Part shown: in pieces, positions 53,704-63,052 of the stretch | Position numbering within the stretch: position 1 is the first letter of the stretch | Layout: every line of letters begins with the position of its first letter | NCBI GenBank assembly: GCA_017539645.1 | Contig: JAFYCM010000048.1 | Location: 52,624 to 116,623 of the forward strand | Origin: Bacteroidales bacterium | GTDB lineage: Bacteria > Bacteroidota > Bacteroidia > Bacteroidales > Marinilabiliaceae | Length of the DNA stretch: 64,000 nt | Reading direction: 5' to 3' | The notes under the pieces: generated by a model | Databases searched by the model: none | The model's input: only the letters and a program-made list of their open reading frames with translations | Told to the model about the DNA's origin: nothing | Position numbers and translations under genes: made by a program

Positions 53704-56192
53704 TTTACTGTAAATATTTGGAATGAATATGGAGGTAGCTCTACATACTCGCCTTTTGCGTTTGCGTCACTGATGCTTGGCGAAGCCTTTCTGTCGGTAG
53801 GCGAACCGCAGAAGCCTTCTGTCACGGTTTTGTTGTTAATATTTACACCACTGATTTTCAGTCGAGTAGACACGGGAAGTGCATTCACAACTTTCACGTA
53901 AGTATGTCCATCGCTATCCTTCACAACGCTTGCCACCACGCGGCGCGAAACCTCAGGTGTAGCATCGATACTGTTATTTACGTATACATTGCCCGAATAG
54001 GAGCCAAAGAGACGTTGCGTGTGGTAGCTCGGCGTGAGTTGCGGGGCTTCGTTGCCACGGAAATAAATCATGTCGGGGTCCCAATTGCGGTGCAGAGTGT
54101 TGCAGAGCAGCGGTGCGTAGCTCGTCATCATCACCACATCGGCGTTGCGTTCCACGTTGCAGAGGTGAATAGCCTCGCAGAGAGCCGATTCGATGGTGCT
54201 TCGGCGGCTTCGGGCTTGCACCGAATATTCACCGAGGTAGACTTTGGGAGCATTGCGGTCGTAATTATCGTAGTAATGCTGATTGTTCAAATACCAGCCC
54301 GGCGACTCGTAGTAATGCTCATCTACCATATCTATGACGTCCTTGTGCTCGTTGGCAAAGCGCCAACCTTCAATGTAATCCGATGAAGGGTAGTGGAACG
54401 GACCTACTGTGCCACAGAGAGTTATGTCGGGATATTTAGCTTTCACGGCCTTAGCTATCATCAGCATACGCTCTTCGAAGACGGTGCTGATGAGGTCTTC
54501 GTTGCCTATACCTATGTATTTCAAATTGAATGGTTTAGGATGTCCCGCATCGGCACGAAGTTTAGCCCATTTGCTTGAGGTTGGGTCGCCATTTGCCCAC
54601 TCGATGAGGTTGAGAATCTCCTTGCAGTAGTCATCCATTTCGTCCATAGGTATACCGCCTTGCTGACCGCCGTAGTTTTCGTGGTTAGGTGCGGAGTTTT
54701 GACAAGGAACGCCAGCAGCCAACACAGGCAGAGGCTCAGCGCCCATATCTTCGCACCACTGGAAGAATTCGTAGAATCCAAGGCCGCGCGTTTGATGGTA
54801 GTTCCAGATGTTGAAAGCGGGAGTTCGTTGTTCGAGAGGACCGACGGTTTCGTTCCAGTGATAGATATTCTCTAAGCCCTGACCATGCGACATGCAGCCG
54901 CCAGGGAAGCGTACAAACTTGGGTTTGAGAGCCGCAATAGCCTCAGCAATGTCGCGGCGAAGACCATTGCGACGACCTTTGTAAGTATCCTTAGGGAAGA
55001 GGCTAATCATGTCGGCATCGGTTTCGCCCTCAACCTCCAATGCGAGTTTTGCCGATGTAGCCGATTTCTGCGCCACAAGAGTCAATTCGGTGTGGTGCCA
55101 GCTATTCAGCAGTTTGCTATGCATAGTTACGTAGCCTCGTGCAATAATCTCATCGCCATCTTTCAGTGCCACAAGGACTTTTGAGTCATCTTTTGCACGC
55201 AAGAAGGCACTGAATATGTATTCTGCACCTTGCTCCACGCGCATTCCGTCCCAGCCAGAGTTCTCGATGGTTTGCGATTTTAGTCGCGCATAGTGGCAAT
55301 TGACCTTGCTAATAGGTCTTATGGTATCTATGGTAATAGGCTTATCGCTGTGCCAAGCGGTGGTAGAGTTCCAGCCCTTTTGCTCGCCGTTGTATTCAAA
55401 ATCACGATTTTCAATCATTTCGGCGTACAAACCGCCATCGGCAGCATAACTAATATCTTCGAAGAAGATGCCAATAAGGTTGTCGGAAATGGGCTTAATA
55501 TTCTTATTATCAACGTTAAGCGTAGCCTCGGCATAACCTTTCGTAATTATGTCGGCAAAACGAACGCTGTCGTCGGCGAATGTCTCGCTATTTGCTTCTG
55601 CTTCAGCTTTTTGCTGCTTATGGAACGAGACGAGAGCATTGTACTCATCCGACGTAAGATTGAATAGCTGACCACTAAGTTTTTTGCCATCAATCTCGAC
55701 AAAAGTTGGGCTTACTTCGAAGACACTTTGGTCTGACACTTCGTCGACCGAAAAGTGGCGGAAATCGAACGAAGCTTTGGTCATTCTATACGTATCGTTA
55801 TGCGTATAATAGACCGTAAAGCCATCGCCATTTTTCATAATGAAAGGCGAAGTGCAAGGGCCAATCGACATCTTAGGATAATCCTGCGGACGCCATGTGA
55901 TGAGGTCGGCAGAATAGGCAGCGGCAAATGTTGGAGCATTGTCGTTTACTTGCCAAACGGCGCGCCAAGTGCCATCGGATGCGCGCAATACGTAAGGAGA
56001 ATACATACGTTTTTCTGAACCCCATTGCGAGTAGTCCGATGCGCAAAGTTGCCCCAAATCAGACCATTGCCCGTTTGCGTCTTTGATAGCTGCGTGCAAT
56101 CCAGCACGTTCGTTAGGCGAATAGATAAATACAGATTGTGCAAAGGCCACAGAGCAAATCAGTGTGGCTAATGTGCTTATAATTAGTTTCAT
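53700..56192 (-). CDS. GH51 alpha-L-arabinofuranosidase with N-terminal GH43-like fragment
   Basis: The 830 residues from ATG 56192 begin with signal peptide MKLIISTLATLICSVAFAQ. Residues about 20-190 form an incomplete propeller-like region with GH43-style repeats but without a catalytic triad. The GH51 part (about 215-830) has the acid/base Glu in YIGIGNEDLI and nucleophile Glu in VYLGEYSVQ, with a C-terminal beta-domain. Retaining exo-arabinofuranosidase activity is inferred. An ATG at 56216 would extend it 8 residues and is less likely. 25 bp separate it from the GH2 stop. Confidence 0.9.
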   Translation of the reverse strand: MKLIISTLATLICSVAFAQSVFIYSPNERAGLHAAIKDANGQWSDLGQLCASDYSQWGSEKRMYSPYVLRASDGTWRAVWQVNDNAPTFAAAYSADLITWRPQDYPKMSIGPCTSPFIMKNGDGFTVYYTHNDTYRMTKASFDFRHFSVDEVSDQSVFEVSPTFVEIDGKKLSGQLFNLTSDEYNALVSFHKQQKAEAEANSETFADDSVRFADIITKGYAEATLNVDNKNIKPISDNLIGIFFEDISYAADGGLYAEMIENRDFEYNGEQKGWNSTTAWHSDKPITIDTIRPISKVNCHYARLKSQTIENSGWDGMRVEQGAEYIFSAFLRAKDDSKVLVALKDGDEIIARGYVTMHSKLLNSWHHTELTLVAQKSATSAKLALEVEGETDADMISLFPKDTYKGRRNGLRRDIAEAIAALKPKFVRFPGGCMSHGQGLENIYHWNETVGPLEQRTPAFNIWNYHQTRGLGFYEFFQWCEDMGAEPLPVLAAGVPCQNSAPNHENYGGQQGGIPMDEMDDYCKEILNLIEWANGDPTSSKWAKLRADAGHPKPFNLKYIGIGNEDLISTVFEERMLMIAKAVKAKYPDITLCGTVGPFHYPSSDYIEGWRFANEHKDVIDMVDEHYYESPGWYLNNQHYYDNYDRNAPKVYLGEYSVQARSRRSTIESALCEAIHLCNVERNADVVMMTSYAPLLCNTLHRNWDPDMIYFRGNEAPQLTPSYHTQRLFGSYSGNVYVNNSIDATPEVSRRVVASVVKDSDGHTYVKVVNALPVSTRLKISGVNINNKTVTEGFCGSPTDRKASPSISDANAKGEYVELPPYSFQIFTVK

Positions 56193-56217
56193 ATATGTAC
56201 TTATAACGCTAAACATT

Positions 56218-58629
56218 CTACTTAGAACTTACATTGAAAGTCTTTACAACGTTCTTCATACCATCACACGAAATTGTGAGTTTTACGTTGCCACCCTTTT
56301 GTCCAGCACGAAGAATAAGAAGTGCAGATCCATTCCATAGTCGGCGATGGTCGGTCACGTTAAGTTCTTCCGACGTGTTGTCGCCATTGCTAACAGCAGC
56401 TATGGTTGCATCGCCTTCCACTTTGAAGCGTAGATTGTTTTGTGCCGTAACAGCTTTGCGACCTTTCTTGTCGAGGGCGTATATACGTATATGTTGCAAA
56501 TCCATGCCGTCGGCTTTCCATTGAGCATTGTCGGCTTCGACGCTAAGTTTTGTCATAGGAGTAGAGGTCTCAATGCGATGACGTGCAACCACTTTGCCGT
56601 CTTTTTTAGCCACAGCCTCGGCGTAACCATCTTTATACTCAATACCATTCCAACGAATTTGGTTGCGCATTTTGGCATTGTTGATGTCGTTTTTCTTCAC
56701 GCCCACACTCTTGCCATTCACAAAAAGTTCCACTTCGTCGGCATTGGTGTAGGTAATAATGTCGAGTTTCTGACCATCGATGCGGTTCCAATGGTCGCTC
56801 AAGCCATCGTTGTTGGTGTTTACGCCATTCCATTCGCCCGATTCTGCTTTTTTATCGACTATGGCAATATGTACGAGAGGTTCGTTGCGGAAAAATGAGC
56901 GCATGTAATATGCTTTAGGTTTTGGCTCAAGAGAGATGTCGAACACGCCTTGTGTCCAGCCTTTAGCGGGCCAACCGTTGCTTTCGCCGAGGTAGTCTAT
57001 AGCACCCCAATAGGCCAAGCCCATCGTTTTGTCGCGGTTCATCTCAAAGAAGTTTTGTCCCATGGCAGCCACTGAGGCTTCGCTTTGGTAGAATGTCATC
57101 CAAGGGAATTTTTGACCATCGCCGGGGAAATACATATAACGATAGTTATACGACTGAAAATCAGTTACCATAGCTAATGCGCAAGGCAGCGAGTCGGTCT
57201 CCCAATTGCGGTAGCGAGGATGCATAGCTACAGTCACTTTGCGCGTAGAGTCGAAACGTGCAATGAGCTCATGCATAAGCTTATACATAGTCACACCGAA
57301 GTCGTTATATGGCATATTGGGGTCTTGTTGCAGCTCGTTGCCAAGGCTCCAAGCAATAACCGAAGGCGAGTTACGATCGCGCTTAATCCACTCTGGCACA
57401 TCGTATTGCCAAAGTTGCTCGAAAGCCACGCGACCTCCAGTGTGCTGACGCGTCCATTTGTCGTAGAGTTCGTCAACGACGAGAATACCGTTGCGGTCGC
57501 AAAGTTCAATAAACTCGCGGCTGTAAGGGTTGTGGCTCGTACGTATGTGGTTGAGGCCCCACTCTTTCATAAGCTTGATGCGTTTCTCTATGGCGCGAGG
57601 ATATGCAGCAGCGCCCAGAGCACCAAGAGAATGGTGGTTGGCATAGCCTTGCAGCAAAACTTTTTTGCCATTGAGTTTCAGACCTACGTTGGGGATAATC
57701 TCAATAGTACGTATGCCAAAATGGTCGGTGGCTACATCGACGGCCTCATTTTTTTCGTTGTATAGAGTGAGTTCAACGCTGTAGATGTTAGGATTTTCGG
57801 TATCCCAAAGTTGAGGATTTGTAATCTCAATCTCTGGCAGAGGCTGTTCGATATAGCGAGTTGGCGTCGAACGGCGTATTTCGCTCTTGCCTTGGTAGAC
57901 AATCTTGCCATCGGGAGCAGTGATTTTTATATCGATAGGCATCTTTTTGTCGCGCCCCATGGTAGCCACTTCTACGCCAATATTTACGAAGCGATTGTCG
58001 CGTGTGGTGATATACATAGGATAGCGAGCAAAATAGAGCTGTTTGTTGGTGGTAATCATATATACATCGCGGAAAAGTCCGCCACCAGTGTACCAGCGTG
58101 AATTTTTAGGGTCGCGAGTGTCGGCCATTACAGCAATGACGTTATCCTCGCCGAAGCGCAGTTTGTCGGTAATATCTATCTCGAAACCAACATAGCCATA
58201 GTTCGTTGCGCCAACCAATTCGCCGTTGAGATATACATCACCGACATACATAATGCCACCGAAATCGAGCAATATGCGTCGACCTTTGAGGCTGTCGGCT
58301 GGCGTGAAATGTTTGCGATACCAGCCGCGAGCCATCTCCTTGAAGCCGCGGCTCGAAAGGCGGCTCTTGATGTTGGCTGCCGCGTCGGTGTTGTCGGCTT
58401 TCTCGTCGGCTGCTGGAGCAACCCACTCTTGCTCAATCTGGAAATCGTGTGGAATGTCGACAAGTCGCCAGCTGGAGTCGTCGAAGTCTTTATTGGCAGC
58501 GCCATCTACATCGCCTAAATGAAATCGCCAGCCGAAATTTATACTCTCTTTGCTACGTTGCGTTTGCGCCTGCACGTAGCACGTCAACGCAAGCATCGCT
58601 ATTGTTAGTATTATGTTTACCCGTTTCAT
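56218..58629 (-). CDS. GH2 beta-galactosidase-like enzyme
   Basis: 803 residues from ATG 58629 with signal peptide MKRVNIILTIAMLALTCYVQAQ. Sugar-binding, Ig-like and TIM-barrel domains follow in the GH2 order: FGWRFHLGD, IRTSHNPYSREFIELCDRNG, acid/base Glu in WSLGNELQQ and nucleophile Glu in FYQSEASVA, then two further beta-domains. Exported and co-transcribed with GH51 and GH43, it would remove galactose (or similar) decorations from arabinogalactan or pectic side chains. No SusC/SusD pair or regulator is nearby. Confidence 0.9.
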   Translation of the reverse strand: MKRVNIILTIAMLALTCYVQAQTQRSKESINFGWRFHLGDVDGAANKDFDDSSWRLVDIPHDFQIEQEWVAPAADEKADNTDAAANIKSRLSSRGFKEMARGWYRKHFTPADSLKGRRILLDFGGIMYVGDVYLNGELVGATNYGYVGFEIDITDKLRFGEDNVIAVMADTRDPKNSRWYTGGGLFRDVYMITTNKQLYFARYPMYITTRDNRFVNIGVEVATMGRDKKMPIDIKITAPDGKIVYQGKSEIRRSTPTRYIEQPLPEIEITNPQLWDTENPNIYSVELTLYNEKNEAVDVATDHFGIRTIEIIPNVGLKLNGKKVLLQGYANHHSLGALGAAAYPRAIEKRIKLMKEWGLNHIRTSHNPYSREFIELCDRNGILVVDELYDKWTRQHTGGRVAFEQLWQYDVPEWIKRDRNSPSVIAWSLGNELQQDPNMPYNDFGVTMYKLMHELIARFDSTRKVTVAMHPRYRNWETDSLPCALAMVTDFQSYNYRYMYFPGDGQKFPWMTFYQSEASVAAMGQNFFEMNRDKTMGLAYWGAIDYLGESNGWPAKGWTQGVFDISLEPKPKAYYMRSFFRNEPLVHIAIVDKKAESGEWNGVNTNNDGLSDHWNRIDGQKLDIITYTNADEVELFVNGKSVGVKKNDINNAKMRNQIRWNGIEYKDGYAEAVAKKDGKVVARHRIETSTPMTKLSVEADNAQWKADGMDLQHIRIYALDKKGRKAVTAQNNLRFKVEGDATIAAVSNGDNTSEELNVTDHRRLWNGSALLILRAGQKGGNVKLTISCDGMKNVVKTFNVSSK

Positions 58630-58672
58630 GTTTTTGTATTTTACGTTGATTATTAGACATCTATATAATTGC

Positions 58673-58727
58673 AAATTCCTAATTACGAAGCAGGGGCAAC
58701 GTGCGCATCAATCGTAATTAGGAATTT
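58673..58727. repeat. Inverted repeat, 16-bp arms (second TCGTAATTAGGAA copy)
   Basis: AAATTCCTAATTACGA at 58673-58688 is the exact reverse complement of TCGTAATTAGGAATTT at 58712-58727. It shares the 10-bp core with the element at 49291-49345 while the outer six bases differ but still pair, which is the signature of compensatory change in a hairpin. Confidence 0.7.
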
Positions 58728-58748
58728 GTAGCTCGTAATTACTTAGGC

Positions 58749-59696
58749 TCAAAAACAGCTCTTCAGCACAGCTTTGACTGAGTCTACTGCAGCAAGTGTG
58801 TAGAAATGTATGTCGGGAACGCCGGCGGCTTTGAGTTCGCGCACTTGCTGGGTGAGCCACTCTATGCCCACTTGCTGCACGGCGTTGTCGTCTTTGCATC
58901 GTTCTACGGCGTCCACCAAATCTTGCGGCATGTTGCAGCCGAAGGTACGCGGCAATATGTTGAGTTGGCGAGCCTTTTTGAGCGGTTTCAGCCCCGGAAC
59001 TATCGGCACCGTGATGCCTGCCTCGCGACAACGTTTCACAAAGTCGAAGAACTTGCTATTGTCGTAGAAGAGTTGCGTAATTATGTATTCGGCGCCAGCG
59101 TCAACTTTTGCCTTTAGGTATTTTATATCAGTCTCGAAATTAGGTGCTTCGGCATGTTTCTCGGGGTAGCCCGCCACGCCAAACGAGAATTTGGTCGTCA
59201 TTGGTTCGTTGAGTGTGCCATCGAGGAAGCGACCATTGTTTATGTCGTTTATCTGACCGATGAGGTCGGTAGCATGCTTATGGCAGTCGCCTTCTTGCAC
59301 CATCACCTCTTTATCGGCATCGCCACGAAGCACAAAAAGGTCGTGAATGCCAAGAAAATTGAGGTCTATAAGTACGTATTCCGTCTCGCTGCGAGTGAAT
59401 CCGTTGCACAAGATATGCGGCACCGCCGGTATGCCATAATGATTTTGAATAGCAGCTGCAACAGCCACAGTGCCAGGCCTTTTGCGCACAAAAACCTTCT
59501 GCAGTTTGCCATCGCCAGTAGGCATATATACAGGCTCCGAATGGTGAGTGGTGATATTTATGAAAAGTGGTCCGAAATCTTTCAGTTCATCAATATTCTG
59601 AATGGTACGTTGTAGGCCATTGCCCTTTATTGGTGGAAGAATTTCTATGGAGAAACCCGTTTCGGTGCGTGAGCGTAGAATCTCGGCAACTGACAT
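58749..59696 (-). CDS. metF: 5,10-methylenetetrahydrofolate reductase
   Basis: FAD-dependent reduction of methylene-THF to methyl-THF for methionine synthesis. The 315 residues contain FSIEILPPIKGNG, FVLRGDADKEV (flavin-binding region), FGVAGYPEKHAEA and the YIITQLFYDNSKFFDFV segment. Length and motifs are standard. Confidence 0.95.
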   Translation of the reverse strand: MSVAEILRSRTETGFSIEILPPIKGNGLQRTIQNIDELKDFGPLFINITTHHSEPVYMPTGDGKLQKVFVRKRPGTVAVAAAIQNHYGIPAVPHILCNGFTRSETEYVLIDLNFLGIHDLFVLRGDADKEVMVQEGDCHKHATDLIGQINDINNGRFLDGTLNEPMTTKFSFGVAGYPEKHAEAPNFETDIKYLKAKVDAGAEYIITQLFYDNSKFFDFVKRCREAGITVPIVPGLKPLKKARQLNILPRTFGCNMPQDLVDAVERCKDDNAVQQVGIEWLTQQVRELKAAGVPDIHFYTLAAVDSVKAVLKSCF

Positions 59697-59717
59697 AAAT
59701 ATCTATATTATAAACGA

Positions 59718-60038
59718 TTATACATTTAGAAACTTCATCAGCGCGTCGTAGTTGCGCTTGATGGTGGTGGGGTTGTCGGCAGATGAAGCTGGTGCGACCA
59801 CAGAGGCGTCATAACCATAACGATCGAGGGCTTTGGAAATAACCTCTGAGCTCTCGGCAGATATGTATATAGTAACATCGGTGTCGACATCGCTATGGGT
59901 AACAACATTAATATTTTTGATGCGAGCTCCATTGTCTTCAAGCACGTTGACAATGCGCGTCAACTGGAAATCAGCGCTATTCAAATGTATGTTGACAACT
60001 GTGGTTTCGGCTTCGTCGATAATTACTTGCTGTTGCAT
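59718..60038 (-). CDS. ACT-domain protein, truncated relative to CBS-CBS-ACT homologues
   Basis: A 106-residue ACT-like domain (VVNIHLNSADFQLTRIVNVL, ending KRNYDALMKFLNV). In Bacteroides a protein of about 220 residues beside pdxJ carries two CBS domains before a very similar ACT end (RYDALMTYLNV). Here the CBS pair is absent: no CBS coding sequence is seen between the start and pdxJ. Its ligand is unknown. It is divergent from pdxJ. Confidence 0.7.
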   Translation of the reverse strand: MQQQVIIDEAETTVVNIHLNSADFQLTRIVNVLEDNGARIKNINVVTHSDVDTDVTIYISAESSEVISKALDRYGYDASVVAPASSADNPTTIKRNYDALMKFLNV

Positions 60039-60220
60039 ATTATTTGACTCTTTGTAATCGCAAATGAAATATATTTGCGTCGCAAAATTACACTAATTTA
60101 TAGTGGAAAGATAAGTTAAACGCACGAAAAGGGTAATCTTGCAGATAATTAATACTTTTCAAATAGACACTATCGACGCTTCGCTTCCCACCACTAATAA
60201 TTAGAAAAAACAAATAACAG

Positions 60221-60934
60221 ATGACTAAGCTAAGTGTAAACATCAACAAAATCGCTACAATCAGAAATGCTCGCGGTGGCAATGTGCCCAATGTCGTAAA
60301 AGCTGCTCAAGACATACAAACCTTTGGCGCTGATGGCATCACCGTTCACCCGCGCCCAGACGAACGTCACATTCGCTATGCCGATGTGGTCGACCTTCGA
60401 CCTGTGGTGACCACCGAGTTCAATATAGAGGGCTACCCATCGGATAAGTTTATGGAGTTGGTTATAAGCGTGAAACCTACGCAGGTTACGCTCGTGCCCG
60501 ACGCTCCCGATGCCATAACCTCGAATGCCGGCTGGGACACTGTGCGCCACTTCGATTTCTTGCAAGAGATAGTTGGCCGCCTGAGTGAAGCTGGCATACG
60601 TACATCGATATTCGTCGACCCCGACAAAACTATGGTTGAGCAAGCCGCAAAGATTGGTGCCGACCGCATAGAACTCTATACCGAGCCTTATGCTGCTAAC
60701 TATGCTGCCAACCGCGAAAAGGCCATTGCGCCTTTCGTCGAGGCTGCCAACGAAGCCAAGAAGTTAGGCCTCTCAGTTAATGCAGGCCACGACCTAAACC
60801 TCGAAAACTTGGGATTCTTCTGCGAGCAGATTCCTTTCGTGAAGGAGGTCTCTATTGGTCATCACCTTATTTCCGACGCGCTATACTTAGGCCTCGAAGA
60901 GACGGTGAAACGCTATAAAGCGCTTTGTAAGTAG
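60221..60934 (+). CDS. pdxJ: Pyridoxine 5'-phosphate synthase
   Basis: Final enzyme of the DXP-dependent vitamin B6 pathway. The 237 residues begin [19 protein letters not shown] and contain [13 protein letters not shown], the catalytic Glu in [13 protein letters not shown] and [12 protein letters not shown], ending in [13 protein letters not shown]. All hallmark motifs are intact. Confidence 0.96.
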   Translation: MTKLSVNINKIATIRNARGGNVPNVVKAAQDIQTFGADGITVHPRPDERHIRYADVVDLRPVVTTEFNIEGYPSDKFMELVISVKPTQVTLVPDAPDAITSNAGWDTVRHFDFLQEIVGRLSEAGIRTSIFVDPDKTMVEQAAKIGADRIELYTEPYAANYAANREKAIAPFVEAANEAKKLGLSVNAGHDLNLENLGFFCEQIPFVKEVSIGHHLISDALYLGLEETVKRYKALCK

Positions 60935-60979
60935 TAAGTTATAAGTACGTAAGTACTAAGTATATAAGTAGATATGAAT

Positions 60980-61004
60980 GGCTGTCCTTCGGGGCGGCCT
61001 TTTT
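60980..61004 (+). terminator. Rho-independent terminator after pdxJ (UUCG tetraloop)
   Basis: GGCTGTCC, TTCG and GGGCGGCC form an 8-bp stem with two wobble pairs and a stable UUCG loop, followed by TTTTT. Between it and the pdxJ stop is a run of TAAGTA-like short repeats (60935-60970). Confidence 0.75.
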
Positions 61005-61160
61005 GCGTATTTATCGAATTCCAAATACGCCTGAACTGAGACGTTGCGCGCAACGTTTCTACAATGTCCGCAAATCATTTGGAAGAGGACAAAATATGTT
61101 CGAGGGGATTTGCAATCCACGAGTTTCGGCTTGCGGATTTCAAATCCGCCTGAACTGAAA
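61005..61160. repeat. Cluster of hairpin repeats at the RHS-debris boundary
   Basis: Three elements are packed here. GCGTATTT/AAATACGC (61005-61030) and GCGGATTT/AAATCCGC (61133-61149) are both followed by CTGAACTGA. Between them, GAGACGTTGCGCGCAACGTTTC (61038-61059) is a near-perfect copy of the palindrome found at 1418-1445. No gene is present. Confidence 0.65.
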
Positions 61161-61165
61161 GATGG

Positions 61166-62014
61166 TTATAATCCTCTATTTTTCCGTTCATTTTCGAAAA
61201 GTTTCCAAGTGATATTATAAACCAATTGATCCAGTTTTCTTGAACCAGAACCAAAGTCTTCTGGGTTATCTGGAGAAATAAGTAATCTTTTATTCTTGAA
61301 ATCGAAATAGTATGGATTATAAGGAGAATAAATCCTCATTTCCAAACTGAAGTTTGACATGATTTTACGATAGTTTTTCTTGATATCTAATCTGTTCCAA
61401 AAATCACTCTCACATGTTACGCTATCGCATATATCGATTTTTAGCCCATCAAAATCCTTTGATATGGCATGTTTATACTTTATGACTATTGGAGAATCTT
61501 TATAATCTTCGAAAAACACACTTACATCATAGAATCCTTTGGATAAAGTAACTAAAGTGTCTGGCATTATAAATCGGAACTTGCATTGCGGGTCGGTATT
61601 ACCAAAAACAGATACTATGTAAGAATATCTATATAGCAAATCGGATATGTCGTGAACTAGGTGAAAATGTAAATCAGAGAACTCTTCGCATTCGTAAACA
61701 TCAAAAATGTACTTTATGGTATCAAGTCTATCAGTATTGTATGTAACCCTTAGGGTATGCTTCTCAGTTGAGAGAGTGTTTGAGGGAGTATTTAGACTTG
61801 TCACATATTCATTTAGTTCTCTGCTTGTTGTGTCTACGATGGGACGTATAGAAAAATATCCATCATCATGGAAATATGCAGTACCATTGATGATTGTATC
61901 GTTTGAAACGAAAGTCATCTTATTGAATATACAATTGTGAATTATCTGAGCATTGCAACAAAGTGTAACGCCACAAAGCATCAGTATTAAATTTATTTTC
62001 CCCATATACCCCAT
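61166..62014 (-). CDS. Exported protein of unknown function (RHS-array resident)
   Basis: The 282 residues start with a signal peptide (MGKINLILMLCGVTLCCNAQ from ATG 62005, or three residues longer from 62014). The body is beta-rich with YFHDDGYFSIRP and a basic C-terminus; AT-rich with codon use unlike the glycosidase genes, consistent with recent transfer. It resembles no family I know. Its position, hemmed by hairpin repeats in an RHS debris array, suggests an immunity-like or cargo protein. Confidence 0.6.
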   Translation of the reverse strand: MGYMGKINLILMLCGVTLCCNAQIIHNCIFNKMTFVSNDTIINGTAYFHDDGYFSIRPIVDTTSRELNEYVTSLNTPSNTLSTEKHTLRVTYNTDRLDTIKYIFDVYECEEFSDLHFHLVHDISDLLYRYSYIVSVFGNTDPQCKFRFIMPDTLVTLSKGFYDVSVFFEDYKDSPIVIKYKHAISKDFDGLKIDICDSVTCESDFWNRLDIKKNYRKIMSNFSLEMRIYSPYNPYYFDFKNKRLLISPDNPEDFGSGSRKLDQLVYNITWKLFENERKNRGL

Positions 62015-62030
62015 GTTTTTCCCGTTCTCC

Positions 62031-62176
62031 GTAGACTCTGCCTACGGTGCTGCCTAAAAGCAAGGCTCATGCCTTGTACATTCGCTATGTCGTTTTGTTG
62101 CGCTTTCATTTTTGCTTTTTCGTTTCTGCTAGGCAGAAATCTTGCTGTTATATCCGACGTAGCATCATGCTACGCC
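62031..62176. repeat. Hairpin-rich dispersed repeat, copy A
   Basis: About 146 bp beginning CCCGTTCTCCGTAG and ending at TGCTACGCC, alignable over its whole length with copy B (62834-62989). The shared central part TTCGCTATGTCGTTTTGTTG is identical. Internal hairpins include CAAGGC/GCCTTG and CGTAGCA/TGCTACG. Confidence 0.8.
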
Positions 62177-62190
62177 AAGCATTTGTAATG

Positions 62191-62823
62191 CTATTCCATA
62201 ATATCATCTTCTATCCATAATGAATTGTGAAATTGTTTTACTACACCATTGTTATCAAAACAAAACACTTCGAGAATCTCTGCAGAGCATATAGGCTCCC
62301 CCTTATACAACAAATCGTCAGAGACATCGAATGCACATTTCATAAAGATTCCATTACTAAGACAAGACACGAATGTTGTAGGTGAGTAATTTTCATCCCA
62401 ATAGTTCTTTGTTGCCTTGCATATATCAGTCAATATTATTACACCATTAGCTTGATTGTTGACTATGTATATCACCAATTCATTGTAAATTTTGCACGAT
62501 AGTAATGCACATTTACTATTTTCATTGATATCAATAAATCCTAATAAACGTAATTGAGCATCCGATATGAAATTTTCTACAAAGTCTTTTCTTGTTCTTA
62601 GATATGCTCTTTCAGAATATTTTTCTCTATAAGCCCAACCATTCAATTCGTCTATTTCAGCATATTTACGCTTATCTACATATGGAATGGGTATGCCATC
62701 AATATTTAGAAGAGAATCGACACTACACAATATACTAATTGCATAATGATTAACTTTTTTCTGTGCATAAAATTGATTGGTTACACATATTAGTAGTATA
62801 AAAATTGATAGTATATGTTTCAT
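62191..62823 (-). CDS. Exported protein of unknown function (RHS-array resident)
   Basis: A 210-residue protein from ATG 62823 with signal peptide MKHILSIFILLICVTNQFYA. An upstream in-frame ATG (62922) lies in repeat B and is rejected. The body is mixed alpha/beta with YLRTRKDFVENFISDAQLRL and an acidic end (WIEDDIME). Unknown family; possible immunity protein to an adjacent lost toxin tip, by position only. Confidence 0.6.
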   Translation of the reverse strand: MKHILSIFILLICVTNQFYAQKKVNHYAISILCSVDSLLNIDGIPIPYVDKRKYAEIDELNGWAYREKYSERAYLRTRKDFVENFISDAQLRLLGFIDINENSKCALLSCKIYNELVIYIVNNQANGVIILTDICKATKNYWDENYSPTTFVSCLSNGIFMKCAFDVSDDLLYKGEPICSAEILEVFCFDNNGVVKQFHNSLWIEDDIME

Positions 62824-62833
62824 AATATCTCCC

Positions 62834-62989
62834 CCCGTTCTCCGTAGGCTGAGCTTACGATGCTGACTAAAAGCAAGGCTCTTGCCTTGCACATTCGCTA
62901 TGTCGTTTTGTTGCGCTTTCATTTTTGCTGTTTTGTTTCCGCAAGGCTGGAGCCTTGCTACTATATCCGACGTAGCAACATGCTACGCC
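62834..62989. repeat. Hairpin-rich dispersed repeat, copy B
   Basis: About 156 bp alignable with copy A. It contains three stem-loops: GCAAGGC/GCCTTGC near 62872, GCAAGGCT/AGCCTTGC near 62941 and CGTAGCA/TGCTACG near 62971. It interrupts the HEYGH fragment just upstream on the minus strand. Confidence 0.8.
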
Positions 62990-62992
62990 GAA

Positions 62993-63052
62993 CTAAGGTA
63001 AATAAGCACCACCATAGTTGCGACCTTGAAGAGTATGGCCATATTCATGCAT
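62993..63052 (-). pseudogene. RHS toxin-tip fragment (HEYGH), 19 residues
   Basis: The sequence MHEYGHTLQGRNYGGAYLP followed by a stop matches the start of the longer tip at 63616-63843 and is cut off by repeat B. The HEYGH zinc motif is the hallmark of metallopeptidase-like C-terminal domains of Bacteroidota RHS proteins. The frame is open upstream to 63088, overlapping the preceding lipoprotein gene out of frame. Confidence 0.65.
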
